Below, piece by piece: positions 1-9,142 of a stretch of DNA of 38,268 nt (its first letter is position 1; each line of letters opens with the position of its first letter). Under the pieces are notes generated by a model. It saw only the letters and a program-made list of their open reading frames with translations, did no database searches and was not told the DNA's origin. The DNA is from an uncultured bacterium (GTDB lineage: Bacteria; Actinomycetota; Coriobacteriia; Coriobacteriales; Coriobacteriaceae): NCBI GenBank assembly GCA_905214105.1, contig CAJMKK010000014.1, positions 1 to 38,268 of the forward strand, read 5' to 3'. A program made the position numbers and the translations under genes.

Positions 1-87
1 CGGTCCCGTTCCGAACCCGGAAGCTAAGCCCCATCGCGCCGAGAGTACTGCGGGGTCAGCCCGTGGGAGGCCAGGGCGCCGCTGACC
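1..87 (+). rRNA. rrf: 5S ribosomal RNA, 3' part
   Basis: The window starts inside a 5S rRNA gene. The segment CCCGTTCCGAACCCGGAAG is the universally conserved loop of bacterial 5S rRNA, and it is followed by the typical GAGAGTACTGCGGGGTCAGC segment and the 3' helix strand ending near GCGCCGCTGACC. The 5' part (about 30 bases) lies outside the window. The exact 3' end is estimated from helix I pairing and could be off by a few bases. Being the last gene of an rRNA operon fits the strong terminator just downstream. Confidence 0.93.
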
Positions 88-122
88 GGTGGACGGCACC
101 GAGCCGTACGCTTGAACTGAGA

Positions 123-156
123 AGGGGGGAGGCCTCGCGGCCTCCCCCCTTTTTTG
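123..156 (+). terminator. Intrinsic terminator of the rRNA operon
   Basis: A perfect 12-bp GC-rich stem (123-134 with 139-150) with a TCGC loop is followed by a run of T. It lies about 35 bases past the 5S 3' end and most likely ends the rRNA operon transcript. Confidence 0.9.
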
Positions 157-215
157 CGTTTATTGGGCGTAAATGAATTACATCAGACGATCTTATTGTT
201 TTTGGTATTGAGCTT

Positions 216-683
216 TTATTTAAAGAAAATAAATCGAATAACAAGGGCAACTGCTATGGCCACAATGATTAAAAGCAGGATTGTCAGTCGATGCTGCTTG
301 CGTCGTTTACTTGACGAAACGAAGATTGATTTTCCCTGTTTTGGCGTTTCGAGATAGCGAGCCGAATGCGTCAAGGTTTGCTTTGGTCGAGGACCTCTTT
401 GTTGATTGGCGGCGGATACTTTCAGTGGCTCCTCACTAGCTGCGCTGTTTTTAGATAATGGTGCGTCTTTCAGATATACAGGGTCTCCCGAGGCGACGCC
501 CATGTGCTTACGTCCTGTCTGGGTATCCTCGAGCGTTTGATATCGATTTCTCGTCACATACTCGGGCTCTGCATCATTAATGGGCTCTTGCGAGATGTGG
601 GGGCGATGGAACCGTGGCGGCTGCGTGGAAGTATCTCCCCCCTGCGTCGGCATAAACATTTTGTTCTGGTTTTGGTCGTCCAT
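216..683 (-). CDS. Small tail-anchored membrane protein, function unknown
   Basis: I do not recognise this 155-residue protein. Residues 1 to about 120 are hydrophilic, rich in Gln, Pro, Ser and Thr and look disordered. A basic cluster (KRRKQHR, about 125-131) precedes one C-terminal hydrophobic helix of about 20 residues (LTILLLIIVAIAVALVIRF), so it is probably anchored in the membrane by its C-terminus with the bulk in the cytoplasm. The ATG at 683 has an AAAGGG ribosome-binding site at good spacing, which supports a real gene. The DNA is more AT-rich than the neighbours. It is convergent with the 5S operon and divergent from the hsp20 gene. The protein at 36286-36861 has a comparable layout (basic soluble part plus one membrane helix) but no evident sequence similarity. 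Confidence 0.65.
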   Translation of the reverse strand: MDDQNQNKMFMPTQGGDTSTQPPRFHRPHISQEPINDAEPEYVTRNRYQTLEDTQTGRKHMGVASGDPVYLKDAPLSKNSAASEEPLKVSAANQQRGPRPKQTLTHSARYLETPKQGKSIFVSSSKRRKQHRLTILLLIIVAIAVALVIRFIFFK

Positions 684-805
684 GATGCCCTTTAGCTCGT
701 TACCAACAACGTGTACGCGCTCATTGTAAGCCCCTTGTTATTTGTAGCTGCGAACATACTCGTTATTTAAGCTCTGGTTCAAAGAACCTTAACCTTACTA
801 AAACC

Positions 806-846
806 TGAGTCATACACACTTAGATATGCTTATAGTACTTGACTCA
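806..846. promoter_or_regulatory. Inverted repeat TGAGTCA/TGACTCA upstream of hsp20
   Basis: TGAGTCA at 806-812 and its exact reverse complement TGACTCA at 840-846 lie in the AT-rich region between the divergent small membrane protein and hsp20. The right half overlaps a TTGACT that could be a -35 box, but I see no well-spaced -10. Half sites of this kind resemble parts of the HspR-type HAIR element (CTTGAGT-N7-ACTCAAG) known from Actinobacteria, but the spacing is much longer, so an operator role is only a suggestion. Confidence 0.35.
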
Positions 847-959
847 AAAAACTTTATAGTCGATGTATATATAAGCACTGTGTGGGCATATATAAGAGCG
901 TCAAAAGAAGTCCCAGTCACCTAGAAGATGGCTCGGCAGTCCTAAAAGGAGTGGTAAAC

Positions 960-1391
960 ATGGCAAGCATGGTTCCTTATCGTTCGGTTTTTGGCGTTCG
1001 CCCCTCTGCAAGCTCGCTGTTCGATCTGTTTGATGATATGACCGACCTTGCAAACAACTCGATTGCTTCCAAGGCGTTTCCCGTTGACGTTGAGGATAAG
1101 GGCGACGGCTATGAGGTCAAGGCCTATCTGACCGGTGTCGCCAAGGACGATATCGATGTCGAGCTTAACGAGGGCCGTCTGTCCATTAGCGTGAATGTCG
1201 AGGAAGACGAGGAGAACGAGGGCAAGAACTTCCTGCAGAAGGAGTTCAGCTCGTACAGCGCGACGCGTGGCGTGTATCTAAAGGACGCTTCGAGCGAGGG
1301 CCTCTCGGCTAAGTACGCTGACGGCATCCTGACCGTTACGGTTCCCAAGATCGTCGAGAAGAAGAACGTTACGAAGATCTCCATCGACTAA
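960..1391 (+). CDS. Small heat shock protein, Hsp20/alpha-crystallin family
   Basis: This 143-residue protein is an ATP-independent holdase chaperone that binds unfolding proteins in the cytoplasm. The N-terminal arm (MASMVPYRSVFGVRPS, with SLFDLFDDM) is followed by an alpha-crystallin domain starting near FPVDVEDKGDGYEVKAYLTG, with the usual strand pattern and the late motif ADGILTVTVPK. The ATG at 960 was chosen because AAAAGGAG lies just upstream and because the family normally begins with this MxxMxPYR-like segment; an upstream GTG at 882 in the same frame has no good ribosome-binding site. The gene appears monocistronic, with an inverted repeat upstream and a hairpin downstream. Heat or stress induction is expected for the family but is not proven by the sequence. 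Confidence 0.93.
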   Translation: MASMVPYRSVFGVRPSASSLFDLFDDMTDLANNSIASKAFPVDVEDKGDGYEVKAYLTGVAKDDIDVELNEGRLSISVNVEEDEENEGKNFLQKEFSSYSATRGVYLKDASSEGLSAKYADGILTVTVPKIVEKKNVTKISID

Positions 1392-1414
1392 CTTCGTTGG
1401 TGTTCTGCGCTATT

Positions 1415-1465
1415 AAAAGACAGCAAAAGGGGCTGGGAAGCGATTCTCGGCCCCTTTTGCTGTCT
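1415..1465. terminator. Bidirectional terminator between hsp20 and the hydrolase gene
   Basis: A perfect 15-bp stem (GACAGCAAAAGGGGC at 1419-1433 with its complement at 1450-1464) sits between two convergent genes. The A-run at 1415-1418 supplies a U-tract for minus-strand transcription; the U-tract is weaker on the plus strand. Confidence 0.8.
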
Positions 1466-1473
1466 AGGACAGT

Positions 1474-2283
1474 CTATTGAATGGTTGCCGGCTGATACTG
1501 ACTCGCAGGGCGTATCGAGAGTTTTCGCGACCCTTGGAGAAGGGTTGCGGAGCTGCCGACCTCGTCATCCAGGGTTGCGGCCAGAGCTTTGGCATAGCTT
1601 TTGACGGTAAGGCTCGGACGATTGTTATCTTGGCTGATATGCATGGCAATGAGCTGTTCGGTGCGATCTGTAACAAGTTCGCGCGCGGCTTCGGCGGCTT
1701 GGCTGTTGGAGAGGTGTCCCCTTGCAGACAGGATGCGCTCCTGAAGAAAGCGGGGATATTCTCCCTCGCGCAGCATGGTCACATCGTGGTTGCTTTCGAG
1801 CGCGAGGACTCGACAATCTTTGAGGGTGTTCATGGCTTGGCTCGATAGCTCTCCGGTGTCGGTGGCAAAGCCGATGGAATCATCGAGGGCGTCGAATCGA
1901 TAACCGACTGGATTGATGACATCGTGTGATGTTGAGTAGGTTTGCACGTGGATGCCGGCAATGGATAGGGTGTCACCGGGATCGAATTCCTCGACAGGCA
2001 GATGCGAAAGATTTTCTTTGTTCGAAAGAGTGCCCCTGCTGGCAAAGAGGGGGCCGTGCCAGTGCTTGCACCAGACATCGACGCCCTTGATGTGATCGCT
2101 ATGCTCATGAGTAATGAGAAGAGCCGAGACGTTGTCTGTCGAGAGCCCCAGTTCTGCCATGCGCTTTAATGTCTCGCGGCGAGACAGTCCGTCATCGACC
2201 ATAATGAGCCCCTGCGGGCCCTCGATGAGTGCGCAGTTGCCTTTAGAACCACTGCCGAGGATATGAAGGTGCAGACGAGACAT
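1474..2283 (-). CDS. MBL-fold metallo-hydrolase, WalJ/YycJ-like
   Basis: This 269-residue protein belongs to the metallo-beta-lactamase fold. It starts with LHILGSGSKGNCALIEG, typical of the YycJ/WalJ branch, and carries the metal-binding motif THEHSDH at residues 58-64, then FATDTGEL, the ESNHD segment and RGHLSN, which supply further ligands in this family. The family includes exonuclease-like hydrolases implicated in DNA repair and linked to WalKR signalling in Firmicutes. No walR/walK genes are present here, so that link cannot be transferred. The gene is divergent from tilS with only 48 bases between start codons. The exact substrate is unknown. Confidence 0.85.
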   Translation of the reverse strand: MSRLHLHILGSGSKGNCALIEGPQGLIMVDDGLSRRETLKRMAELGLSTDNVSALLITHEHSDHIKGVDVWCKHWHGPLFASRGTLSNKENLSHLPVEEFDPGDTLSIAGIHVQTYSTSHDVINPVGYRFDALDDSIGFATDTGELSSQAMNTLKDCRVLALESNHDVTMLREGEYPRFLQERILSARGHLSNSQAAEAARELVTDRTEQLIAMHISQDNNRPSLTVKSYAKALAATLDDEVGSSATLLQGSRKLSIRPASQYQPATIQ

Positions 2284-2331
2284 AAGATTCCAAAGGATAC
2301 AATGGGTGCGGACGAATAGAGGAGGAAGCGA

Positions 2332-3870
2332 ATGCCAACGGTATCACAGCATTATGGACACCATGCCGTGCCCGGGGCAGTCGATGAGACCCGAACGAGG
2401 CAGCAGGCTGCTCCTGTCGTGCTCATGGTATCAGGCGGCGCGGACTCGACGGCACTGCTTCTTATGGCGTGCACATCAAAGCTGGATATCCAAGACGGAC
2501 GCGGTGTTGCCCCCATTGCTCGCGAGCGCCTGCATGTGCTGCATGTAAACCATCATCTGCGCGGCAAGGCGTCCGATGGCGACGAGGCCTTTGTGCGTGA
2601 GCTCTGCGCGAAATATGGTTTACCGCTGTGCGTGGAGCACGCTTATTTTGATGGGGAGTCGGGCAATATTGAGGCCGCGGCCCGCGAGGTGCGCTATGCC
2701 GCGGCGCGGAGGTATGTTCGCGAGCTCTGCGCCCAGACGGGGGCACCGCGAACGGCGGCTCGTATCTGCACCGCGCACACGTCTTCGGATCGCGCGGAAA
2801 CGTTTTTGATGAACGCGATTAAGGGTTCAGGGCCCGCTGGCCTATCGAGCATTCCTCGCCGGAGGAATATCGTGGTGCGTCCCTTGCTCGACCTAACTCA
2901 TGGCGAGCTCGTGGGCTATCTACAGGTACATGGTCAGCCGTGGCGTGAAGACGAGAGCAATGAGGATATCTCGTATCTGCGAAACTACGTGCGCCATCGA
3001 GTGATGCCGGTGGTGGCGCAGCGCAACGCGAGCGTCTGCAAGACGATTGGCGCCGCCTGCGAGATCTTAGGCGATGAGGACGCGTTTTTGTCTCAGCTTT
3101 CGGCACAGGCGTTTCGAAGCTGCCTGCGTAAGGAGGCGGCGGGCGCGCTGGTGCTCGATGCCAGGCGCCTTGCTGCGGCCGAGGTGGTAATCGCGCGGCG
3201 TATCGTGCGACTGGCAATTAAGCGCATCGATCCGGACGCTCGTCCAGAGATGCGACATGTGGAGCGAGTCCTTTCCTGCGTTGCCGAGGGCGCCGGCTCG
3301 GTCACGCTTCCGGCGGGGATTGACGCACGCATTGAGTTTGGCATGCTGGCGTTCAAGGCGCCGGCGGCTCGCGAGGGCCTGGTCGCGGACTGGGTTACCG
3401 TACCCGGTCGTTTGCCGTTGGGCGGGGGACGCATGCTGGTCACAGAACCGATGGCCGTTGAGCCGGGATGCGATATCGTGCGCCGCGCCCGTGAGCTTGC
3501 GGCTGCCGGGGAAGTGACAGCTTTGGTAGACGCGGCTGCCCTGGGTTTTGCCGACAGCGATAGTGAGCGGATCCTGGCGGGCTCGCGTGGCGAGATCCCT
3601 GCCGAGGCGCGATTGGCGCGCCTGTGGGTGGACGGTCCCGCACCGGGAGACGTGATGTGCCCGTTAGGGATGAGTGGTCGAAGCAAGAAAGTATCTGACT
3701 TGCTAGGTGAGGCTCGCATTCCCGTTTCCGAGCGCGCCGGCGTGCCCATGGTGAGGACGGCGCCGGGGGGTGCCGTGGTGTGGGTCGCCGGAGTTCGCGC
3801 GGACGAGCGTTTTAAGTGCACGGCCGCAACGCGCGTGGCATATCTGCTCCGCGTGGTCGATGCGGAATAG
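2332..3870 (+). CDS. tilS: tRNA(Ile)-lysidine synthase
   Basis: TilS uses ATP and lysine to convert C34 of the tRNA(Ile) CAU anticodon into lysidine, changing its decoding from AUG to AUA. The N-type PP-loop motif SGGADST appears at about residues 33-39, and the family motif DESNEDISYLRNYVR near 207-221 is well conserved. The C-terminal TilS domain is recognisable from GRSKKVSDLLGEARIP and the following AGVPMV segment. The protein has 512 residues, somewhat long for the family because of a roughly 28-residue N-terminal extension. The usual HHADDQAET segment reads HTSSDRAET here, a family-level variation. The ATG at 2332 has a strong GAGGAGG site. It heads the widely conserved tilS-hpt-ftsH cluster. 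Confidence 0.93.
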   Translation: MPTVSQHYGHHAVPGAVDETRTRQQAAPVVLMVSGGADSTALLLMACTSKLDIQDGRGVAPIARERLHVLHVNHHLRGKASDGDEAFVRELCAKYGLPLCVEHAYFDGESGNIEAAAREVRYAAARRYVRELCAQTGAPRTAARICTAHTSSDRAETFLMNAIKGSGPAGLSSIPRRRNIVVRPLLDLTHGELVGYLQVHGQPWREDESNEDISYLRNYVRHRVMPVVAQRNASVCKTIGAACEILGDEDAFLSQLSAQAFRSCLRKEAAGALVLDARRLAAAEVVIARRIVRLAIKRIDPDARPEMRHVERVLSCVAEGAGSVTLPAGIDARIEFGMLAFKAPAAREGLVADWVTVPGRLPLGGGRMLVTEPMAVEPGCDIVRRARELAAAGEVTALVDAAALGFADSDSERILAGSRGEIPAEARLARLWVDGPAPGDVMCPLGMSGRSKKVSDLLGEARIPVSERAGVPMVRTAPGGAVVWVAGVRADERFKCTAATRVAYLLRVVDAE

Positions 3871-3921
3871 CGTCCCACGCCTGCTATTCTGTGCGACGTT
3901 GACGGTATTCCCGCGCTGATG

Positions 3922-3951
3922 GCGCACGGGCTGGTAAATTTACCCCGTGCG
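3922..3951. promoter_or_regulatory. Hairpin/operator-like palindrome between tilS and hpt
   Basis: A 9-bp stem (GCGCACGGG at 3922-3930 with CCCGTGCGC at 3943-3951) encloses the perfect 12-bp palindrome GGTAAATTTACC (3933-3944). No T-run follows, so it is not a clear terminator. A possible -10 (TAGAAT, 3956-3961) follows at once. It may be an operator or a structured leader for hpt-ftsH. Confidence 0.4.
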
Positions 3952-4017
3952 CTGCTAGAATGTGTAGTTCGCGTCCATACGGCGGTGTGTGGGCGATAAG
4001 CACAAGAAAGGGTTGTC

Positions 4018-4566
4018 ATGGCTTCTCAACATCCGGATATCGAGAAGGTTCTGTTCACGCAGGAGGATATCGACGGTATCGTCTCTCGCCTAGGCGAGCA
4101 GATTACTCGCGACTACGCGGGTAAGGATCTGGTGCTGATTGCGGTCCTGCGCGGCGCCGTGGTCTTTATGGGCGACCTGATGCGTAAGATCGAGCTGCCG
4201 ACCAACATCGATTTCATGGCTGTTTCGAGCTACGGCGACGGTGTGAAGTCCTCGGGTATCGTGCGTATCATTAAGGACCTGGATATCGACATCCGCGGTC
4301 GCGACGTGCTGATCGTCGAGGACATTCTGGACTCGGGCCTGACGCTCAAGTATCTGATGAAGAACCTCGAGAGCCGCAAGCCCGCTTCTCTGGAGGTCGC
4401 CGCCTTCCTGTGGAAGGACGTTGAGGACCGCGTCTCGGCCATCACGCCCAAGTATGTTGGAACCCATTGCCCCGATGCCTTTGTGGTGGGCTACGGCCTC
4501 GACTATGCCGAGCGCTATCGCAACCTTCCGTATCTGGGCATTTTGAAACCGGAGGTTTATTCGTAA
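4018..4566 (+). CDS. hpt: Hypoxanthine phosphoribosyltransferase
   Basis: This purine salvage enzyme joins hypoxanthine or guanine to PRPP to give IMP or GMP in the cytoplasm. The protein has 182 residues, the usual length. The PRPP-binding motif VLIVEDILDSGLTL is intact, as are the early LIAVLRGAVVFMGDL segment and the late YGLDYAERYRNLPYLG segment typical of bacterial HPRT. The ATG at 4018 follows AAGGG. ftsH starts two bases after the hpt stop, so the two are co-transcribed, an arrangement seen in many Gram-positive bacteria. Confidence 0.96.
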   Translation: MASQHPDIEKVLFTQEDIDGIVSRLGEQITRDYAGKDLVLIAVLRGAVVFMGDLMRKIELPTNIDFMAVSSYGDGVKSSGIVRIIKDLDIDIRGRDVLIVEDILDSGLTLKYLMKNLESRKPASLEVAAFLWKDVEDRVSAITPKYVGTHCPDAFVVGYGLDYAERYRNLPYLGILKPEVYS

Positions 4567-4567
4567 G

Positions 4568-6703
4568 ATGCCCGACGACCGTAACGACAACAATTCCCAG
4601 ACTCCCCGGGACCCAAAGATCCCGGGGATGCCCGGAGGCAAGAAGCCCACGCGTACGGGCTGGCTGTATTTTATTTTGGCTTGCGCGCTTCTGGGCTATG
4701 CCTTCTTTAATATGGGCTCCGGCTTTGCCAGCTCCAGCAATACCGTTAAGCTCGCGACGAGCGAGATGGTCAGCGCCATCAAGCAGGATCGCGTCGAAGA
4801 TCTGACCTATACGGTTCAAGACGGAAGCGTGACGGGTCATTACTGGAAGACGAAGAAGGACAAGGGCGATACGAGCGAGCTCAAGAGCTTCTCCTCGACC
4901 TATGTCGGCTCCGATTCGCTTGCCGAGCTCATGGCGGAGCACCCCAATACCAAGTACATCGTCAACACCAACGATCCCGATTTTTGGGGCGACTTGGCGA
5001 TGAGTGTGCTTCCGACGATCGCCCTTATCGCCATCATGTTCTACTTTATGCGCCAGATGATGGGCGCCAACAACAGGAACATGCAGTTTGGCAAGACCAA
5101 CGCCAAGACCAACGAGGCCACACGCCCCAAGGTCAAGTTTGAAGACGTTGCCGGCGTGGACGAGGCAGTCGAGGAGCTCGAGGAGATCCGTGACTTTTTG
5201 AGCGATCCTGATCGCTATCGCAAACTGGGCGCCAAGATCCCGCGTGGCGTGTTGCTGGTTGGCCCTCCGGGCACCGGTAAAACGCTGCTGGCCAAGGCCG
5301 TTGCCGGCGAGGCGGGCGTGCCGTTCTTTAGCATCTCGGGTTCCGACTTTGTCGAGATGTTCGTAGGCGTCGGCGCCAGCCGCGTGCGCGACCTCTTTAA
5401 GGAGGCCAAGTCTCAGGCTCCGTCGATCATCTTCATTGACGAGATCGATGCCGTGGGACGTCAGCGCGGAGCCGGTCTGGGCGGCGGCCACGACGAGCGC
5501 GAGCAGACGCTCAACCAGCTGCTGGTCGAGATGGACGGCTTTGAGGAAAGCGAGTCGGTCATCCTGATCGCTGCGACCAACCGTCCTGACATCTTGGATC
5601 CGGCATTGCTGCGTCCCGGCCGTTTTGACCGTCAAGTTACGGTCGACCGTCCGGATGTGAAGGGCCGCGAGCAGATCTTGCGCGTGCATGCCGAGAACAA
5701 GCCGATGGACGAGGACGTTAAGTTTGAGAAGCTCGCCCAGATGACCGTTGGCTTTACCGGTGCCGATTTGGCGAACCTGCTCAACGAGTCTGCGCTGCTG
5801 GCCGCTCGCCGTCATCGTTCCGTGATCTCGATGGACGAGGTCGAGGAATCGATGGAGCGCGTGATTGCCGGACCGCAACGCAAGGGTCGCGTGATGACCG
5901 AAGCCGAGCGCACCACGATTGCCTACCATGAGAGCGGCCATGCCCTGGTGGGTCACATCCTGGAGCACTCCGATCCAGTCCACAAGATTTCGATTGTCAG
6001 CCGCGGCCAGGCTCTGGGCTACACGTTGCAGCTTCCGCAGGAGGACCACTTCCTCAAGACCAAGAACGAGATGCTCGACGAGCTTGCCGTGTTCTTGGGC
6101 GGCCGCGTCGCCGAGGAGCTCATGTGCGATGACATCACGTCGGGCGCGAGCAACGACCTGGAGCGCGCGACCAAGATGGCGCGCGAGATGGTTACGCGTC
6201 TGGGCATGAGCGAGGAGCTGGGCACGCAAGTGTTTGGCGAGGCGCAGCATCAGGTGTTCCTTGGTCGCGATTACGCCGATCACCAGGATTACTCCGAGGA
6301 GACGGCGCGCCGCATCGATATCGAGGTTCAGCGCATCATGCGCGAAGCCCATCGTCGTGCGGTCGAGATCCTGGACGCCCGTCGCGATCAGCTCGATCTG
6401 ATGGCGAAGGTGCTGCTTGAGCGCGAGACCGTCGAAGGCGACGCCGTGAACGCCCTGCTCGACAACGAGTGGGATGCGTACCTTGAGCGCGAGGGCGATA
6501 TCCTGGCGGCCAAGGAGGAGCGCAATGCCAAGGCGGCCGGCATGCCGACCAAGAAGCGCGCGCCTCGCATGAGCGAGGAGGAGCTGGCGGCTGATGCCGC
6601 GGCCTTTGCGCAGGCGGCCATGCAGGAGGATGCCGAAGCCGCATCCGATGATGCTGACGATGACCATGCCGTCGTCGATGCCGATGCCGATGCCGACAAA
6701 TAG
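4568..6703 (+). CDS. ftsH: ATP-dependent zinc metalloprotease FtsH
   Basis: FtsH is a membrane-anchored hexameric AAA+ protease that extracts and degrades misassembled membrane proteins and regulatory proteins. In this 711-residue protein the first membrane helix lies at about 31-50 and the second at about 143-166, with an extracytoplasmic domain between. The AAA module has Walker A GPPGTGKT (232-239), Walker B IIFIDEID (287-294) and the second region of homology around [18 protein letters not shown]. The zinc site HESGH is at 454-458. The C-terminal tail is strongly acidic (runs of Asp and Ala), longer than in E. coli FtsH and unlikely to be catalytic. The start codon sits two bases past the hpt stop. 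A clear terminator follows. Confidence 0.97.
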   Translation: MPDDRNDNNSQTPRDPKIPGMPGGKKPTRTGWLYFILACALLGYAFFNMGSGFASSSNTVKLATSEMVSAIKQDRVEDLTYTVQDGSVTGHYWKTKKDKGDTSELKSFSSTYVGSDSLAELMAEHPNTKYIVNTNDPDFWGDLAMSVLPTIALIAIMFYFMRQMMGANNRNMQFGKTNAKTNEATRPKVKFEDVAGVDEAVEELEEIRDFLSDPDRYRKLGAKIPRGVLLVGPPGTGKTLLAKAVAGEAGVPFFSISGSDFVEMFVGVGASRVRDLFKEAKSQAPSIIFIDEIDAVGRQRGAGLGGGHDEREQTLNQLLVEMDGFEESESVILIAATNRPDILDPALLRPGRFDRQVTVDRPDVKGREQILRVHAENKPMDEDVKFEKLAQMTVGFTGADLANLLNESALLAARRHRSVISMDEVEESMERVIAGPQRKGRVMTEAERTTIAYHESGHALVGHILEHSDPVHKISIVSRGQALGYTLQLPQEDHFLKTKNEMLDELAVFLGGRVAEELMCDDITSGASNDLERATKMAREMVTRLGMSEELGTQVFGEAQHQVFLGRDYADHQDYSEETARRIDIEVQRIMREAHRRAVEILDARRDQLDLMAKVLLERETVEGDAVNALLDNEWDAYLEREGDILAAKEERNAKAAGMPTKKRAPRMSEEELAADAAAFAQAAMQEDAEAASDDADDDHAVVDADADADK

Positions 6704-6717
6704 TCTTTGTGGCGAAA

Positions 6718-6752
6718 GCCTCCGCGGGGAAACCTGCGGAGGCTTTTTCTTT
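6718..6752 (+). terminator. Intrinsic terminator of tilS-hpt-ftsH
   Basis: GCCTCCGC (6718-6725) pairs with GCGGAGGC (6736-6743), followed by TTTTTCTTTT. It lies 15 bases after the ftsH stop. Confidence 0.9.
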
Positions 6753-6771
6753 TGAGCGATATGGGGCCGTC

Positions 6772-6833
6772 TGTTGATTGGGGACAGACTTAAATGAGCG
6801 TTTTCACGCATTTAAGTCTGTCCCCAATCAACA
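6772..6833. repeat. Perfect 25-bp inverted repeat with GGGGACAG core
   Basis: The arms at 6772-6796 and 6809-6833 are exact reverse complements, separated by 12 bases. Each arm contains TTGGGGACAGACTTAAATG. It lies just past the ftsH terminator, so it is not needed as a terminator, and it has no T-run. It resembles a repetitive extragenic palindrome; the GGGACAG core recurs in other hairpins in this window. Confidence 0.85.
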
Positions 6834-6891
6834 TTCTGCGGCACTTTGCTCAACTAAAGCGTACAATACCGCCTATGCGAAAGGGGAACAG

Positions 6892-8076
6892 ATGATTAAC
6901 GAAACTATGTATGCTCGCGGTGCGGAAAGCTCCATCATCCGCGAGATCTTTAGCTATGGTCTTGAGCGCAAGGCACAGATCGGTGCGGAAAACGTATTCG
7001 ATTTTTCGCTGGGCAACCCGAGTGTTCCGGCGCCAGCTGCCGTGGCGGAGTCCATTAAGAAGGCCTTGGGGCTGCCGAGCGACCAGTTGCACGGCTACAC
7101 CCCCGCTCCGGGCCTGCCGCAATGTCGAGCAGCCGTCGCCGAATCGCTCAACCGCCGCTTTGGAACGAACTATGAGGGTAAGGACGTCTTTATGACGGTG
7201 GGTGCCGCGGCTTCGCTCACCTGCACGCTCAACGCCGTTACGAACCCGGGCGACGAGGTTATTGTTATCGCCCCATACTTTCCGGAGTATCGCGTTTGGA
7301 TTGAGAAGGCCGGCTGTACGTGTGTTGAGGCGCTCGCCGATGAAGATACGTTCCAGCTGAGCGTGGACAACGTGCTCAAGGCGATTACCGATAAGACGGC
7401 GGCCGTCATCATCGACTCGCCCAACAACCCGACTGGTGCCGTATATACACGCGACACGCTGACGCGACTGGCCAATGTTCTGCGCGAGGCCAACGCTCAG
7501 CGCGATCCCGAGAATCCGATTATGCTCATCTCGGATGAGCCGTACCGCGAAATCGTGTACGGTGCCGAGGTGCCTTGGGTGCCCTCGATCTACGAGAACA
7601 CCGTGGTGTGCTACTCGTATTCCAAGTCGTTGTCGCTGCCGGGTGAGCGCGTGGGGTGGATCTTGGTTCCCAACACCAATCCGCAGGCTGCCCGTCTGAT
7701 GCCGGCTGTTGCGGGTGCTGCCCGTACGCTGGGCTTCGTGTGCGCGCCGGCGCTCTTTCAGCGCGTAATTATCGACTGCATCGATGAGCCGAGTGATGTC
7801 GAGGCCTATGCTCGCAACCGCACGGCGCTCACCGATGCCTTGGCGGGCTACGGCTACACCTATGTTGAGCCGGATGGCGCGTTCTACCTATGGGTGAAAG
7901 CGTTGGAGCCCGATGCGAATGCGTTTTGCGAGCGCGCAAAGAAGTATGAGTTGCTTGCGGTTCCCTCGGACAGCTTTGGTATGCCGGGTTGGTTCCGCCT
8001 GGGCTATTGCGTGAGTTACGAAACGATTGTCAATTCGCTACCCGCTTGGAAACAGTTGGCGGACGAGTATCGTTAA
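6892..8076 (+). CDS. PLP-dependent class I aminotransferase
   Basis: This 394-residue protein is a fold-type I aminotransferase, closest in motif pattern to aspartate/aromatic aminotransferases. It has the substrate-side FSLGNPSVPAP segment, the PNNPTGAVY motif, the SDEPYREIVY motif with the PLP-contacting Asp and Tyr, and the Schiff-base lysine in SYSKSLSLPGERVGW. The late FRLGYCVS segment supplies the carboxylate-binding arginine. The amino donor cannot be named from sequence. The ATG at 6892 is preceded by AAAGGGGA; a longer frame reaches back to 6778 but would run into the inverted repeat and is unlikely. It is probably monocistronic or co-transcribed with the PHP gene 165 bases downstream. 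Confidence 0.92.
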   Translation: MINETMYARGAESSIIREIFSYGLERKAQIGAENVFDFSLGNPSVPAPAAVAESIKKALGLPSDQLHGYTPAPGLPQCRAAVAESLNRRFGTNYEGKDVFMTVGAAASLTCTLNAVTNPGDEVIVIAPYFPEYRVWIEKAGCTCVEALADEDTFQLSVDNVLKAITDKTAAVIIDSPNNPTGAVYTRDTLTRLANVLREANAQRDPENPIMLISDEPYREIVYGAEVPWVPSIYENTVVCYSYSKSLSLPGERVGWILVPNTNPQAARLMPAVAGAARTLGFVCAPALFQRVIIDCIDEPSDVEAYARNRTALTDALAGYGYTYVEPDGAFYLWVKALEPDANAFCERAKKYELLAVPSDSFGMPGWFRLGYCVSYETIVNSLPAWKQLADEYR

Positions 8077-8110
8077 AAGTAAAGCGCTCTGCCTACAATG
8101 TTTTACGTGA

Positions 8111-8141
8111 AACGGGGTTTGGTGTTAAGCCGGACCCCGTT
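8111..8141 (+). terminator. Possible hairpin terminator after the aminotransferase gene
   Basis: AACGGGGT (8111-8118) pairs with ACCCCGTT (8134-8141). There is no proper T-run, so it may be a weak or factor-dependent terminator or just a structured spacer. Confidence 0.35.
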
Positions 8142-8241
8142 GTCATGAACGTTGTGTCATTGGGATGGAGTGGTTTTACGACTATCGAAGGCTATGCGTA
8201 CAATGAATATAAGCGACGGCCGTGCCAGATAAGGAGACCTG

Positions 8242-9063
8242 ATGCCCTACCTGCTTTCTTGTGACATTCATACCCATACGATGTTCTCTGCGCATGCATA
8301 TTCGACCATTGAGGAGAATGTGTACTGGGCGGCAGAGCGTGGCCTGCAGGTACTCGGATCTGCCGACCATTTGAGCTCTATGGTTACGGCTTGCCCCAAT
8401 GACCTGCGCAGTTACCAGTTCTTTATCAACCAGGATATCTGGCCGCGCATTTGGAGCGGCGTGCTGGTGCTGCGTGGTGCCGAGGCCGATATCGTTTCGC
8501 TGGACGGAAGCCTGTTTGGCGAGGACACTCCTGTCACGCTCGATATCGCCGGCGATTCGTACAGCCGTCAGCATTCACTGTTCGATTTGGTTACGCGTAA
8601 TTTGGATTATTTGGTTGCAAGCGTGCATAATCCGCAGATTGCTGAGGGCGCGACGCTGGCCCAGACGACCGAGATGTATATCAATGCCTTGGAACACCCC
8701 AAGGTGTTCATGCTGGGCCACGCGGGTCGCTCGGGCGTGCCGTTCGATATCGACGAGGTGCTGTTGGCGGCTAAGGCCAAGCACAAGATTATCGAGATCA
8801 ACAACCATAGTCTTGAACACGGTGTCGACACTGAGCATTGGGCCGTATGCCGCAAGATCGCCGAGCGCTGCGCCGAGCTGGGCGTGGGTATTGGCGTGTC
8901 GACCGATGCCCACATTGGCATGGCCATTGGCAAGCTCGATCACGCGCGCAAGATGCTCGACGAGATTCACTTCCCGCTGGATTTGATCGTGACGCGCGAC
9001 CGCGAGACGCTGCTGCGCGAGATGGCGGCAGCCGGCGTGTGTGACCTGCGCAAGGGGATGTAG
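8242..9063 (+). CDS. PHP-domain metal-dependent hydrolase, YcdX-like
   Basis: This 273-residue protein is a PHP (polymerase and histidinol phosphatase) domain hydrolase with a trinuclear metal site of the YcdX type. Visible ligands are DIHTH near the N-terminus, SADH at about residue 36-39, LGHAGR near residue 160, NNHS and the C-terminal STDAH. These enzymes hydrolyse phosphate esters; the natural substrate of this branch is not known. The ATG at 8242 follows AAGGAG at ideal spacing. The 165-base gap after the aminotransferase gene suggests its own promoter or a loose operon. Confidence 0.9.
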   Translation: MPYLLSCDIHTHTMFSAHAYSTIEENVYWAAERGLQVLGSADHLSSMVTACPNDLRSYQFFINQDIWPRIWSGVLVLRGAEADIVSLDGSLFGEDTPVTLDIAGDSYSRQHSLFDLVTRNLDYLVASVHNPQIAEGATLAQTTEMYINALEHPKVFMLGHAGRSGVPFDIDEVLLAAKAKHKIIEINNHSLEHGVDTEHWAVCRKIAERCAELGVGIGVSTDAHIGMAIGKLDHARKMLDEIHFPLDLIVTRDRETLLREMAAAGVCDLRKGM

Positions 9064-9078
9064 CGGAGTTCATAAACC

Positions 9079-9118
9079 AAGCGAAGGGGGCGGTCCAGAC
9101 GGGCCGCCCCCTTCGCTT
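9079..9118. terminator. Bidirectional terminator
   Basis: A perfect 15-bp stem (AAGCGAAGGGGGCGG at 9079-9093 with its complement at 9104-9118) separates two convergent genes, ending the PHP gene on the plus strand and the methyltransferase gene on the minus strand. Confidence 0.8.
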
Positions 9119-9142
9119 GTCTCGAAAATCTACCGGGGTGGA

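Noticed and set aside
684..959. CIRCE (HrcA) operator upstream of hsp20
   Set aside because: The required TTAGCACTC-N9-GAGTGCTAA is not present; only the widely spaced TGAGTCA/TGACTCA pair is seen.
4442..6811. 789-codon minus-strand open frame opposite ftsH
   Set aside because: It mirrors ftsH codon positions, has no ribosome-binding site and no domain similarity.
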